This document shows, one piece after another, positions 8,212 through 16,684 of a stretch of 64,000 nucleotides of DNA. The position numbers were made by a program, and so were the translations under genes. Origin of the DNA: Larkinella sp. C7. Lineage in GTDB: Bacteria > Bacteroidota > Bacteroidia > Cytophagales > Spirosomataceae. The notes beneath the pieces were generated by a model. It did no database searches. It saw nothing but the letters and a program-made list of their open reading frames with translations, and was not told the origin of the DNA. The stretch lies in the NCBI RefSeq assembly GCF_006149005.1, contig NZ_VBSL01000012.1, positions 122,715 to 186,714 of the forward strand, in the 5' to 3' direction. Within the stretch, counting starts at the first letter, position 1; the number at the start of each line of letters is the position of its first letter.

Positions 8212-8984
8212 TCTGTTTTCTGGGTTGGATTTTTGTGAACATCCCGAAAGCGCAACATCTCGCTCAACTGCTGTTCCTTGTCGTTGTCAAAACCACACGT
8301 TGAGTTGAACTCTTTCGGATTCTGATAGGTTCCAAACAGCATGTCCCACCAGACAATATCGCCGTAATTATTGGTGTGTTTGTTGTACTCGTGGTGAATC
8401 CGGTGCATTTCGGGGCGCTGAAAAATATAGCCGATCCAGCGGGGTGTCTTTACGTTGGTGTGGTAAAAAAACTCACCCAGTGCGGTGCAAAGCGTGTAAA
8501 TTGCACCTGCTTCGGGACTCAAACCCAGCAAGGTGTACACCAGCAAACTGCCAATCACCGAGTTAACCGTCATTTCCAGCGGGTGCTTGTAAAATGAGGT
8601 GATGACTTCGATCCGTTGCGGACTGTGGTGAATTTGATGAAAATGCGTCCAGAGAAAATCGACCGTATGCCGCCAGCGGTGCCACCAGTAAAACACGAAG
8701 GTAGCGATGAAATAGGCGATGATTCCACCCCAAACCGGATTGACATGCCTGGACAACGCGAACAGTGAATGGCTCGACAACCACTGTTCCCACGTAAAAC
8801 CCGCCAGCAGAACCACCAGCAACTGAATGAAATTAACCGCCAGAACGCGAATGGTCCAGGTCGGAACCGGCGGTAGTTTCCAGCCGGGGAAAAACCGTTC
8901 GAGCAGAAAGCAGAAAGCGAAGGTGACAAAAATAACCGGTAGCATGGCCGTAGCGGGATTTGGTGAACAGCCAAAATAACCCAT
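8208..8984 (-). CDS. sterol desaturase / fatty acid hydroxylase family membrane protein
   Basis: 258 residues from the ATG at 8984 (a TTG at 9008 would add 8). The protein has four or more membrane segments and the histidine clusters that hold a di-iron centre: HRWRH (102-106), HQIHH (116-120) and HRIHHE (about 204). Family enzymes hydroxylate or desaturate lipids such as carotenoids, sphingoid bases or sterols at the inner membrane; the substrate cannot be told. It is first in a two-gene unit with the SelW-like protein. The Crp-type regulator gene lies 38 bp upstream in the same direction. Confidence 0.88.
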   Translation of the reverse strand: MGYFGCSPNPATAMLPVIFVTFAFCFLLERFFPGWKLPPVPTWTIRVLAVNFIQLLVVLLAGFTWEQWLSSHSLFALSRHVNPVWGGIIAYFIATFVFYWWHRWRHTVDFLWTHFHQIHHSPQRIEVITSFYKHPLEMTVNSVIGSLLVYTLLGLSPEAGAIYTLCTALGEFFYHTNVKTPRWIGYIFQRPEMHRIHHEYNKHTNNYGDIVWWDMLFGTYQNPKEFNSTCGFDNDKEQQLSEMLRFRDVHKNPTQKTE

Positions 8985-9022
8985 TGCCAGTCTGCAAAAA
9001 ATTGACAAATATCAAGTTCGGT

Positions 9023-9598
9023 TCAAGTTATTCCGGCTATATTGGCCCGTAACCGACTCACGGTTTCTGGTGACAAACCCAGGTGGGAAGCGATGTATTT
9101 CAGCGGAAGCCGCCTGCAACTATCCGGAAAATCAGCCAGCAACTGCGTGTATCGTTCCTGGGCCGATTGCATCCGGAGGTTCTGCGCCCGTCGTTCGCTC
9201 AGCAAATAATACCGTTCGGTCAGCAGACGGCCCACTTTGTTAAATTCAGGAAAAGCGTCGTACAACCGCTGGAGCTGGTCGTACGTTATGGACCATAACA
9301 CACTGTCTTCCAGTAATTCAATGTATTCCTGAGCGGGTTGCCGGGAGTAAAAGCTAACGATTGAGATGATGAAATCCGACTCCTTCATAAACCAGGAGGT
9401 TACTTCCCGGTCGTCTTTCAGGTAATACCCGCGGGCGACTCCTTTCTCGATGAAGAAAATCCGCTCGCTAACCTGTCCGGGTTGCAGCAACCAGTGCCGC
9501 CGGGGCAGTTCGTGCCGCCGAAGTGTTTGCCGCAATGCGTTTTCCAACGGTTCCGGGATGGATTGCAGTTGCCGGATGGCGCTCAGTAAGGTTTCCAT
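9023..9598 (-). CDS. Crp/Fnr family transcriptional regulator
   Basis: 191 residues from the ATG at 9598. The frame extends to 9694 but that would overlap the start of the divergent gene. An N-terminal cyclic-nucleotide-binding beta roll (about 20-130, with FFIEKGVARGYY) is followed by a long dimer helix and a C-terminal winged helix containing LPLKYIASHLGLSPETVSRL. No cysteine cluster, so it is not an iron-sulfur Fnr. This short Crp-like type is common in Bacteroidota and its ligand is usually unknown. It lies just upstream of the hydroxylase/SelW pair and may regulate it. Confidence 0.85.
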   Translation of the reverse strand: METLLSAIRQLQSIPEPLENALRQTLRRHELPRRHWLLQPGQVSERIFFIEKGVARGYYLKDDREVTSWFMKESDFIISIVSFYSRQPAQEYIELLEDSVLWSITYDQLQRLYDAFPEFNKVGRLLTERYYLLSERRAQNLRMQSAQERYTQLLADFPDSCRRLPLKYIASHLGLSPETVSRLRANIAGIT

Positions 9599-9692
9599 TT
9601 TGGTAGATTGACCCAACAAACTGATTTTTAAACAAAGATTGCAAAAATCATTTCTTTCCTCGTACTTGGTTGTTGTTAAATCACTTACGATC

Positions 9693-10085
9693 ATGGAAAA
9701 CCAACCCTACAACAACCCGCTGCCTCCGTCATCGGTAACACCCCTCAGCCCTTCCGACGAACGACTGTGGGGGATGCTGGCCCACCTCAGTGCTTTAGCC
9801 GGTTTTATCATCCCTTTTGGTAATGTCATCGGCCCCGTGGTGGTTTGGCAGATTCAGAAAGACAAATCGGCGTTCGTCGATTATCACGGCAAAGAAGCCG
9901 TGAATTTTCAGATCACGATGACGATTGCGTTTTGCATTGCCCTGCTGCTGATCATTGTCGTTATTGGTCTTCCCATTCTGATTGTGTTGGGCATCCTGAG
10001 TCTCGTTTTCTCCGTGATTGCCGGGGTGAAAGCCAATAATGGCGAATATTACAAGTATCCGTTCACCTTTCGCTTTATTAACTGA
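9693..10085 (+). CDS. DUF4870 family membrane protein
   Basis: 130 residues from the ATG at 9693, chosen over upstream in-frame starts that would run into the divergent regulator. A proline-rich N terminus leads into the DUF4870 pattern: DERLWGMLAHLSALAGFIIP, then a polar turn with DYHGKEAVNFQIT, then two further hydrophobic stretches. Probably three membrane segments with small loops. Its function is not established. It is divergent from the Crp-type gene with 94 bp between the starts, so the two may share control. Confidence 0.85.
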   Translation: MENQPYNNPLPPSSVTPLSPSDERLWGMLAHLSALAGFIIPFGNVIGPVVVWQIQKDKSAFVDYHGKEAVNFQITMTIAFCIALLLIIVVIGLPILIVLGILSLVFSVIAGVKANNGEYYKYPFTFRFIN

Positions 10086-10126
10086 CCATTCGGTCTCCGG
10101 CGGTTTTTTTCGGGTGACGGGTTTCG

Positions 10127-10134
10127 TATTTTTG
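10127..10134 (+). promoter_or_regulatory. -7 promoter box upstream of the DUF2490 gene
   Basis: TATTTTTG matches TAnnTTTG exactly and lies 40 bp after the DUF4870 stop codon. It predicts a transcript start near 10141, about 110 nt before the chosen ATG at 10251. Confidence 0.4.
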
Positions 10135-10250
10135 CTGGAAATTACGACACCAAGTCACCTTCAATGATCTCTACGTATTCTGGCCCGCCAACCGCGGTGA
10201 ATAATTTTTTGCCTTTATCCGACGTTGTGCCCGGCCCCGGATTCCTGAAA

Positions 10251-11000
10251 ATGGCCCGTCGATTGGCGGGATTGTGCTTAATTCTCCTTCCATATGCTGT
10301 CCAGGCACAGCCGAAACCGCAACCCTTGGGCACCTGGTTTATCGGCACGGTTCAACTGCCCGCCCGCGAACGGGGCTGGGGCGGTTTTGTCGAGGGTCAG
10401 GTGCGGTCGAATACCCTCTTCGATCAGGTCAATTACTACGAAGTAAAAGGAGGAATCAGCTACGATTTAGGCCCGGCTTTTTCGGCCATGGTGGCCACCG
10501 GTCGGTATCATACCTACAATTTCCGGGATCTGGCCGATGGCCCGCAGATTCTTGAAACCCGCCTGTGGGAACAGATCACCATGAGCCAGAATGTAGAGCG
10601 GTTGAAGTTCGAACACCGTTACCGGGTCGAGCAGCGGTGGTTTGGCGAATCGACACCGGAAAACGTGGCGATTCAGGGCCGGTTCCGCAACCGGGTTCGT
10701 TACCGGATGAACCTGATGATTCCGCTGAATGCCATGACCATCCAACCCAAAACCGTGTTCGTATCAATTTACGATGAGCTGTTCCTGAACTTCAAGGCAC
10801 CCCACCTCGAACGAAACCGGGTTTATGCCGGATTGGGTTACCAGATCGACCGCAACTGGATCGTTCAGGCCGGTTGGGTCAATCAATACGACCAGGCTCC
10901 AGTCAACATTGGCGACAAAAACAACGTGGTGCTATCGGTTATGTACCGTCTCCACCGCAAAAATGGCGAGCGGGTGCGGCTGCCGACGCAAATGGACTGA
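10251..11000 (+). CDS. DUF2490 family outer-membrane-like protein
   Basis: 249 residues from the ATG at 10251. A start at 10164 is in frame but would put 29 polar residues before the signal peptide. The signal peptide runs MARRLAGLCLILLPYAVQAQ with cleavage after AQA-like residues. The rest is rich in alternating aromatic and polar strands (RNRVRYRMNLMIPLN, RVYAGLGYQIDRNWIVQAGW), as in DUF2490 proteins predicted to form a small outer-membrane beta barrel. Function unknown. Single gene with its own promoter box. Confidence 0.8.
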   Translation: MARRLAGLCLILLPYAVQAQPKPQPLGTWFIGTVQLPARERGWGGFVEGQVRSNTLFDQVNYYEVKGGISYDLGPAFSAMVATGRYHTYNFRDLADGPQILETRLWEQITMSQNVERLKFEHRYRVEQRWFGESTPENVAIQGRFRNRVRYRMNLMIPLNAMTIQPKTVFVSIYDELFLNFKAPHLERNRVYAGLGYQIDRNWIVQAGWVNQYDQAPVNIGDKNNVVLSVMYRLHRKNGERVRLPTQMD

Positions 11001-11001
11001 C

Positions 11002-11097
11002 GGTTTACGCTTTACGGTTTTCTGTATTCAGTTTTCGGTGGCTGAAGCTATGCTTTTTCCTCTTGCATCAGGCACCATAAACTGAATACCGTAAACC
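11002..11097. repeat. interrupted inverted repeat between convergent genes
   Basis: GGTTTACG (11002-11009) and TGTATTCAGTTT (11032-11043) on the left are mirrored on the right at 11073-11097 by CACCATAAACTGAAT followed by ACCGTAAACC. It occupies the whole gap between the DUF2490 gene and the convergent lipoprotein gene and probably terminates both. The right arm resembles a segment at 49912-49946 (ACCATAAAC, ACTGAAAACCGTAAAACCC), so it may belong to a repeat family. Confidence 0.5.
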
Positions 11098-11100
11098 AAT

Positions 11101-11688
11101 TCAAAACCACGGTCGGCGGACTTTGAAGGATCGTTTCATCCCGCGAATGAGCAGGAAAGCACCGAGGACGCCAAAGATGATGGCCAGGATGGTGATGTTC
11201 AGAACGGCAAAAACGATGGCGACCCCAATAACCGGGATCGACGCCTTGAGTTGCCACGGGATGCGTTGCCACCAGTTGAGTTTCTTCCGGGGTTTCAGAC
11301 CCAGAATTTCCCGCAGCGTTTTCTTTTTACCGGTTTTGGGCCGGGGTTGCGGTAAGGCATTCGTTTCGAATGCCTGCGCTCCCTGATTGACCAGGGTTGA
11401 GGTGGCTTGCCGGGCGTGGTGCTCAACCGACCGGGTGGGCGGAACCACGGCCGACGATGCGTGAAAGTCCGGGAGCGGGGCTTCGGATTGTTCGGGAGCC
11501 GTCGCGATTCGGGGCCATTCGATGGCCTGAACGACAACCGAATCGGTTTCGGCGATCACCGGTTTGGGGATGCCGGACGAGCGAAACGACTCGACGGGGA
11601 TGGGCTGATACCGTGCGTAGGGACGATGACAGGAAGCGGTAACGAAACAGAAAAGGGCGGCAATCGGCGCAAAGGCACTTTTTCTCAT
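11101..11688 (-). CDS. hypothetical lipoprotein with C-terminal membrane segment
   Basis: 195 residues from the ATG at 11688. The signal peptide MRKSAFAPIAALFCFVTASC ends in a plausible lipobox cysteine at position 20. A long proline- and alanine-rich low-complexity stretch (about 25-125) follows, then a basic segment (RPKTGKKKTLREILGLKPRK) and one or two C-terminal hydrophobic helices, ending in a basic tail. I recognise no family. The combination of lipid anchor and transmembrane tail is odd; it may be an inner-membrane protein with a false lipobox. Confidence 0.6.
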   Translation of the reverse strand: MRKSAFAPIAALFCFVTASCHRPYARYQPIPVESFRSSGIPKPVIAETDSVVVQAIEWPRIATAPEQSEAPLPDFHASSAVVPPTRSVEHHARQATSTLVNQGAQAFETNALPQPRPKTGKKKTLREILGLKPRKKLNWWQRIPWQLKASIPVIGVAIVFAVLNITILAIIFGVLGAFLLIRGMKRSFKVRRPWF

Positions 11689-11777
11689 CAGGCTGGACGA
11701 AGATTCAGGATGCAAAACCTGCCTTTACAACGAAACCGATCCGCGGGTTTATACTTTCTGAACCAGAAAATATGATC

Positions 11778-11816
11778 AAAAAAAGACCTGTACGGCTGAT
11801 TAATCCCTACAGGTCT
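11778..11816 (-). terminator. terminator after secG
   Basis: A perfect 9-bp stem, AGACCTGTA (11784-11792) with TACAGGTCT (11808-11816), is followed in minus-strand reading by seven T (11784 down to 11778). It lies 46 bp after the secG stop and ends the miaB-to-secG operon. Confidence 0.85.
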
Positions 11817-11862
11817 GAAAGTCAATGTCTTAGATTCTCTGGAGTTTTCCGATCAAAGCGGA

Positions 11863-12231
11863 TTATTTAGCCGCCGTTCCGCTCTGGGGTGCCGTTGCCG
11901 GAGCCGCTTGCTGTTGGGCAGGCGCTTGCAGGCCAGCTCCCGGAACCGTTTTCGTAGCCGCAGCGTCGACGTTGGCGCTGTTGATGGTGGAGCCAACGGG
12001 GTTCCGGTCGATCACGATGTAGGTAGAAAGTGTCAATACCATGATGGCGATACCGAGTCCCCAGGTAATCTGTTCCAGCAAATCGGTGGTTTTTTTTACG
12101 CCCATCAGCTGGTTGGAGCCGAGGCCACCAAACTCGCCGGACAAACCGCCCCCTTTTGAATTTTGAATGAGTACTACTAAAATCAGAAGTACGGTACAGA
12201 TACAAATTAATACAATGATTGCCGTTAGCAT
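11863..12231 (-). CDS. secG: preprotein translocase subunit SecG
   Basis: 122 residues. SecG is the small subunit of the SecYEG export channel. It has the two membrane helices (about 3-24 and 52-75) separated by the SecG signature with NSKGGGLSGEFGG. A longer Ala/Gln/Pro-rich C-terminal tail (about 85-122) is typical of Bacteroidota SecG. It is the last gene of a minus-strand series miaB, sigma-54 activator, lptE, hypothetical, secG, and a clear terminator follows. Confidence 0.95.
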   Translation of the reverse strand: MLTAIIVLICICTVLLILVVLIQNSKGGGLSGEFGGLGSNQLMGVKKTTDLLEQITWGLGIAIMVLTLSTYIVIDRNPVGSTINSANVDAAATKTVPGAGLQAPAQQQAAPATAPQSGTAAK

Positions 12232-12287
12232 TTCGATTTGCCCTTGCGGTTATTTAAGTAAGCGTATTGTTAAGAAAAAGGAGTCGT

Positions 12288-13157
12288 TTATTGATCATTT
12301 GGCTTCTTCAGGGCCTCAATTTTCTCCGCAAAATAAACCTTTTTTTCCGGATTTTTCAACATAAGTTTCACGTAAATGTCAATCGCGCGCTCCGACTTCC
12401 CCTGCCGGGCCAGAATCTGCGCGAAGGCTTCCGTAATGGGGGCACCCGAATTCGCCGGCATCCGACGGGTCAGGTCTTCCTGGTCGGCCTGCTCGCTGGT
12501 ATGCATCCGCGGACGTTGGATCATGGGTTCCCGTTTGATGAAATCCTCGATAATCAGGAGTTGACGGTGGCGCTCGGGGTCCGGCACCGAATCCGGTTTT
12601 GGTTCCTCGATGGTCGCTTCCTGCTGTTCCAGCGTCGTTTGGAGGACTTTCTCCGCAATAATCACCTCGTCGATCATCGGTAGAATTACTTCCATTGTCT
12701 CAGGGGGGCTGTCGATCTCGTCTGCCGGGCTTTCAACTACCGGCAGTTCGCCCACCGATTTGGCAAAATCAAAAATGGGATTGGCGAAAAACGTATGGGT
12801 TTGCTCCGCCTTTCGTTTGAACAACTCGTAACTTTCCTTCGTATAATCGTCGGGAATGGGCACCTGCTTGAGCGACAACTCATTCAGGCGACTCAACAGG
12901 TTTTCGGACCACTGAAATTCATTCTCGATCAGTTTTCGCAGCGCATTGCGGCTCAGGGCGTGGGCGGCAGCCTGCCGGACATACTCGATGGCGTGACTTT
13001 TCTGGTGCACCGAGGTTGCCTTGGCCGCGAGTAAATACAGCGACTGACAATAGGGGTAAGCAGCAATGGCCTCCTTTAGTTGTTGTAAATCAGTGGGTAA
13101 TAGTTCTTCGGGGTGAGTTACCCAGAAGGAAAAGGTTTCTTTGTCCAATTTGTTCAT
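12288..13157 (-). CDS. conserved hypothetical protein of the lptE-secG cluster
   Basis: 289 residues, no signal peptide or membrane segment. The N-terminal half (about 1-100) is helical with TPR-like spacing (AAYPYCQSLYLLAAKA, HAIEYVRQAAAHALSRNALRKLI). The middle is acidic and low-complexity. The C terminus has another helical hairpin (FAQILARQGKSERAIDIYVKLMLKNPEKKVYFAEKIEAL) with the pattern of a single TPR. I infer a cytoplasmic scaffold protein. It lies between lptE and secG, 56 bp from secG, suggesting co-expression with envelope biogenesis genes. Confidence 0.75.
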   Translation of the reverse strand: MNKLDKETFSFWVTHPEELLPTDLQQLKEAIAAYPYCQSLYLLAAKATSVHQKSHAIEYVRQAAAHALSRNALRKLIENEFQWSENLLSRLNELSLKQVPIPDDYTKESYELFKRKAEQTHTFFANPIFDFAKSVGELPVVESPADEIDSPPETMEVILPMIDEVIIAEKVLQTTLEQQEATIEEPKPDSVPDPERHRQLLIIEDFIKREPMIQRPRMHTSEQADQEDLTRRMPANSGAPITEAFAQILARQGKSERAIDIYVKLMLKNPEKKVYFAEKIEALKKPNDQ

Positions 13158-13219
13158 TGGATGGAAGGGTAGGGAGGTGGTGTCGCTTTGGTCAAATTTA
13201 ACTAATTGAAACCGGGTTT

Positions 13220-13759
13220 CTACCAGTCTGCGGCTGTTTTATTGAAAATATCCAACACCAACTGATCCAGAATCTTGGGTACCAGCCGACTTTCACTTTG
13301 GGTGAGCGTCTGGTTGGCCGGAAAATCCTGGTAAAATGAAAAAGGCTGGTCAAAATTCTTCGTTTCGTCTTTCGAATTGGAAAACCGCACCTGAACGGTG
13401 ACCTGCAAACGGTTCTGAGCCGCCTGGTCCGAAGCGGTTGCCGCCACGGGTAAAACGTCGTAGCCCGTAATGGAACCTTCCAGCACAATGTCGCCGTTAG
13501 ACGGCACCACTTTCATGTTCGTATACCGTTGGTAATATTCCTTCAGCTTCTCCGTAAACTGCAGCGTCAGGTTGGCCGGACCACCAGCCGCCGAAGTCGT
13601 GAACGTGTTGACGGTAATGGTCTTGATATTCGGGTCCAGGGTCGTGCCGGTAAACGAATACTTTCCGCAGGAAAGCGTTAAGAGTGAAGCGTTAAGAATG
13701 AAGAATAAAACCAATCCTCTGATGAGATCGCTTTTTATTCTTGCTGCATAACGCTTCAT
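13220..13759 (-). CDS. lptE: LptE family LPS-assembly lipoprotein
   Basis: 179 residues from the ATG at 13759. LptE plugs the LptD barrel that inserts lipopolysaccharide into the outer membrane. The signal peptide has a basic start (MKRYAARIKSDLIRG), a hydrophobic core and lipobox LTLSC near residue 31, followed by GKYSFTG as in Bacteroidota LptE. The Val/Thr-rich body has LVPKILDQLVLDIFNKTAADW at the end. An in-frame ATG at 13798 would overlap the upstream activator gene by 14 bases. The 5' end lies in a long inverted repeat (13675-13768), so the start codon may be in a hairpin. Confidence 0.85.
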   Translation of the reverse strand: MKRYAARIKSDLIRGLVLFFILNASLLTLSCGKYSFTGTTLDPNIKTITVNTFTTSAAGGPANLTLQFTEKLKEYYQRYTNMKVVPSNGDIVLEGSITGYDVLPVAATASDQAAQNRLQVTVQVRFSNSKDETKNFDQPFSFYQDFPANQTLTQSESRLVPKILDQLVLDIFNKTAADW

Positions 13760-13768
13760 TCTAAACGC
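13675..13768. repeat. long imperfect inverted repeat inside the start of lptE
   Basis: 36 nt at 13675-13710 pair with 36 nt at 13733-13768 with about eight mismatches. The matching words include TTTTATTCTT, TAACGCTTCA and AACGC. The ATG of lptE (minus strand, 13757-13759) falls in the right arm, so the repeat encodes most of the signal peptide. The vocabulary (AAGCGTTAAGAGTGAAGCG) resembles the intergenic hairpin at 31869-31925, suggesting an intergenic repeat that now lies in coding sequence. Confidence 0.6.
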
Positions 13769-13784
13769 TTCACGCTTCACTTCT

Positions 13785-15086
13785 TTAGTCTTCTTCATCG
13801 ATTTGATATTGTTTAATCTTCCGGTATAACGTCCGTTCAGAAATGCCGAGTGCCTGGGCTGCGTATTTTCTTTTGTTGTTATTCCGGCGTAAGGCTTTGA
13901 CAATCATTTCCTTTTCCTTCTTCTCCAGCGACAGCGAATCGTCTTCTTCGGTTTCGTGGGTGATGTCTTCCACCGTCACGTCGTTGGTAGCGTCGGTTTC
14001 GTCATACTCGTCCACATCGATCAGATTGGCGGGCGGCAGCAGGCGGGGTAAGGCTGGTTCCGGTTCCGGCGTTAACTCGCCCGACTGGAGCGTATCGAAC
14101 AAATCCTTGTGGTTATTCAGGATTTCGTGGCCGTTCTTTTCGTTTTTCAGCACATCGAGCACCAGCCGTTTCAGCTCGTTCATATCCCGGCGCATATCGA
14201 ACAGCACTTTGTACAACAGTTCGCGCTCAGAGAAATTGTTGTCGGAATGGCCGCCCGGCAACACCATCGGCGACTGGGACGATTGTGACGAAACTGGCGG
14301 CAGATACTTCGCCAGGGTTTCGGCTTCGATGACTTTATTGTTTTCCGATTCAAGGATGGAAATTTGCTCGGCTAGGTTCTTAAGCTGGCGAATGTTCCCC
14401 GGAAACGGATAGCGCAGAAGCACCTGCTTGGCGGCTTCCGACAACTGAATGGGTTTGATGCGGTAGCGTTCGGCAAAATCCGTCGTAAATTTCCGGAACA
14501 GTAGCTCAATATCGTCACCCCGTTCGCGCAGGGGCGGCACGTAAATCGGGACGGTATTCAATCGGTAATACAAATCCTCCCGAAACTTGCCCTGCTCCAC
14601 GGCGGCCAGCAGGTTGACGTTGGTGGCCGCAACGACCCTAACATCGGTTTTTTGCACTTTCGATGAACCCACGCGAATGAATTCCCCGTTTTCGAGCACC
14701 CGCAAAAGCCGGGCCTGGGTGCCCATCGGCATTTCGCCGATTTCATCCAGAAAAATGGTGCCGCCGTTGGTGGTTTCAAAATAGCCTTTCCGCTGATCGA
14801 CGGCCCCCGTGAACGAGCCTTTTTCGTGGCCGAACAGTTCCGAATCGATCGTTCCCTCGGGAATCGCTCCGCAGTTGATGGCAATAAACTGGCCGTGTTT
14901 GCGGCTGCTGAGGCTGTGAATAATCTTCGAAAAAGACTCTTTCCCGCTGCCACTTTCGCCCGTGATCAGTACGGTCAAATCCGTCGCTGCGACCTGAATC
15001 CCCACGTTGATGGCGTAGTTCAGGGCCGGTGCATTCCCAATAATACCGAACCGCAGCTTGACCGACTGGATTTCTTTTACATTCAT
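13785..15086 (-). CDS. sigma-54 dependent transcriptional activator (AAA+), no receiver domain
   Basis: 433 residues. Such proteins remodel RNA polymerase-sigma-54 by ATP hydrolysis. The protein begins almost directly with the AAA+ domain: Walker A GESGSGKE (43-50), the sigma-54 contact loop as GSFTGA (90-95), Walker B FLDEIGEMP, and the R-finger region FREDLYYRLN. A linker rich in acidic residues follows, then a Fis-type helix-turn-helix (about 395-430, AAQALGISERTLYRKIKQY). No receiver, PAS or GAF domain precedes it, so its signal is unclear. It lies between miaB (22 bp) and lptE, an arrangement I believe is common in Cytophagales. Confidence 0.92.
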   Translation of the reverse strand: MNVKEIQSVKLRFGIIGNAPALNYAINVGIQVAATDLTVLITGESGSGKESFSKIIHSLSSRKHGQFIAINCGAIPEGTIDSELFGHEKGSFTGAVDQRKGYFETTNGGTIFLDEIGEMPMGTQARLLRVLENGEFIRVGSSKVQKTDVRVVAATNVNLLAAVEQGKFREDLYYRLNTVPIYVPPLRERGDDIELLFRKFTTDFAERYRIKPIQLSEAAKQVLLRYPFPGNIRQLKNLAEQISILESENNKVIEAETLAKYLPPVSSQSSQSPMVLPGGHSDNNFSERELLYKVLFDMRRDMNELKRLVLDVLKNEKNGHEILNNHKDLFDTLQSGELTPEPEPALPRLLPPANLIDVDEYDETDATNDVTVEDITHETEEDDSLSLEKKEKEMIVKALRRNNNKRKYAAQALGISERTLYRKIKQYQIDEED

Positions 15087-15108
15087 AAGTACTGGAAAAG
15101 GGGAACTC

Positions 15109-16548
15109 TTAAACCGTAACGCCCCGCAGCGTGGCCGCCGTGCAATCCGTTACCAACACGTTGACATACTGACCTTTCTGGAATTCTCCTTTCGGAAAAA
15201 CCACCATTTTGTTGTGGTCATTCCGCCCGCAGAGGAAATCGTCGGAGCGTTTGGAAAACCCTTCGATCAACACGCGCTGGACCTGACCAATGTGCCGCTG
15301 GTTGCGTTCGAGCGACAACTCCCGTTGCAGGGCAATGATCTCGTTCAACCGGCGCAGTTTGATGTCATAGGGCACGTCATCGGCGTATTTTTTTGCTGCC
15401 GGGGTGCCGGGGCGTTCCGAGTAGGCAAACATATAGCCGTAATCGTACCGGACGTATTCCAGCAACGACAGCGTATCCTGGTGCTCTTCTTCCGTTTCAG
15501 AGCAGAAACCAGAAATCATGTCGTGGGAAATACCGCAATCTTCGCCCAGAATGGCCCGGATCCGGTCGATTTTCTGCATATACCAGGCGCGGTCGTAGGT
15601 CCGGTTCATCAGCTTGAGAATCCGGTCGTTACCGCTTTGCGCGGGCAGGTGAATGTATTTGCAGATGTTGTCGTATTTCGCCATTGTGTACAGCACCTCG
15701 TCGGTGATGTCTTTCGGGTGCGAAGTCGAAAAGCGGATGCGAAGGTCGGCATCGACCAGGGCCACGCGTTCGAGCAGTTGGGCGAAATTGACTTTTTCCA
15801 AGCCGTCTTCCGAGGTCCATTTGTAACTGTCGACGTTCTGCCCGAGCAGGGTAACCTCCTTGTAACCAGCCGCAGCCAGGTCGCGGGCTTCCCGAACGAT
15901 GGAGTGCGCATCGCGGCTCCGTTCGCGGCCCCGGGTGTAGGGCACCACGCAGAAGCTGCACATGTTGTCGCAACCCCGCATGATGGAGATAAACGCCGTT
16001 ACGCCGTTGGAATTCAGGCGGATGGGTGAGATGTCGGCGTAGGTTTCCTCCCGCGACAGAAAAACGTTGACGGCTTTCTGGCCCGATTCGGCTTCTTCCA
16101 CCAGTTTCGGAATGTCGCGGTAGGCGTCCGGCCCGGCCACGATGTCCACCATTTTCTCTTCTTCCAGCAATTTGGCTTTCAGCCGTTCAGCCATGCAGCC
16201 CAACATGCCGACCAGCAACTCCGGTTTCCGTTTCTTGAGAATGTTCAGTTGCTTGAGCCGGTTGCGGACTTTCTGCTCGGCATTGTCGCGGATGGCGCAG
16301 GTATTCAGGAAGATCACATCGGCATCGTCGGCAGAAGCCGTGGTGGCAAAACCCGCATTCCGCATCACCGAAGCGACGATTTCACTGTCTGAAAAATTCA
16401 TCTGGCAACCGTAGCTTTCAATGTACAGTCGCTTCTTGCCCACGGCCAGTTCTTCTTCCAGCACCCGTGGTTCGTCCGCGCCTGTTTTATCCGCTTCCGT
16501 CAGTATGGCTAATGTCTCCGTAATGCGTTCCATAATTTGTATTGTCAT
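15109..16548 (-). CDS. miaB: tRNA-2-methylthio-N6-dimethylallyladenosine synthase MiaB
   Basis: 479 residues (474 if the ATG at 16533 is used). MiaB adds the methylthio group to i6A37 of tRNAs reading UNN codons, using two 4Fe-4S clusters. The N-terminal UPF0004 domain starts [19 protein letters not shown], with cluster cysteines in [14 protein letters not shown] and LGCMAERLK. The radical SAM motif is CDNMCSFC. The TRAM domain closes the protein (about 410-479). First gene of the operon that continues into the sigma-54 activator, lptE, a hypothetical gene and secG. A 13-bp hairpin lies upstream. Confidence 0.96.
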   Translation of the reverse strand: MTIQIMERITETLAILTEADKTGADEPRVLEEELAVGKKRLYIESYGCQMNFSDSEIVASVMRNAGFATTASADDADVIFLNTCAIRDNAEQKVRNRLKQLNILKKRKPELLVGMLGCMAERLKAKLLEEEKMVDIVAGPDAYRDIPKLVEEAESGQKAVNVFLSREETYADISPIRLNSNGVTAFISIMRGCDNMCSFCVVPYTRGRERSRDAHSIVREARDLAAAGYKEVTLLGQNVDSYKWTSEDGLEKVNFAQLLERVALVDADLRIRFSTSHPKDITDEVLYTMAKYDNICKYIHLPAQSGNDRILKLMNRTYDRAWYMQKIDRIRAILGEDCGISHDMISGFCSETEEEHQDTLSLLEYVRYDYGYMFAYSERPGTPAAKKYADDVPYDIKLRRLNEIIALQRELSLERNQRHIGQVQRVLIEGFSKRSDDFLCGRNDHNKMVVFPKGEFQKGQYVNVLVTDCTAATLRGVTV

Positions 16549-16561
16549 CGACTGGAAATCT

Positions 16562-16596
16562 CGTGACGTGTTTTAGCATTTCCAAAACACGTCACG
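16562..16596. terminator. 13-bp perfect hairpin between tamL and miaB
   Basis: CGTGACGTGTTTT (16562-16574) pairs perfectly with AAAACACGTCACG (16584-16596), loop of 9. It lies after the tamL stop (16685) and just before miaB, both minus strand, so it likely ends the tamL transcript. There is no long U run beyond the TTTT in the stem. Confidence 0.55.
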
Positions 16597-16684
16597 GGAG
16601 TAACCGAAAACTCCTAAAATTGAGTTTCAAAGTTACGAAGATTTTGGGGAACTGTGACAGTTTGTCAGGTAAGGACTTGTGATA

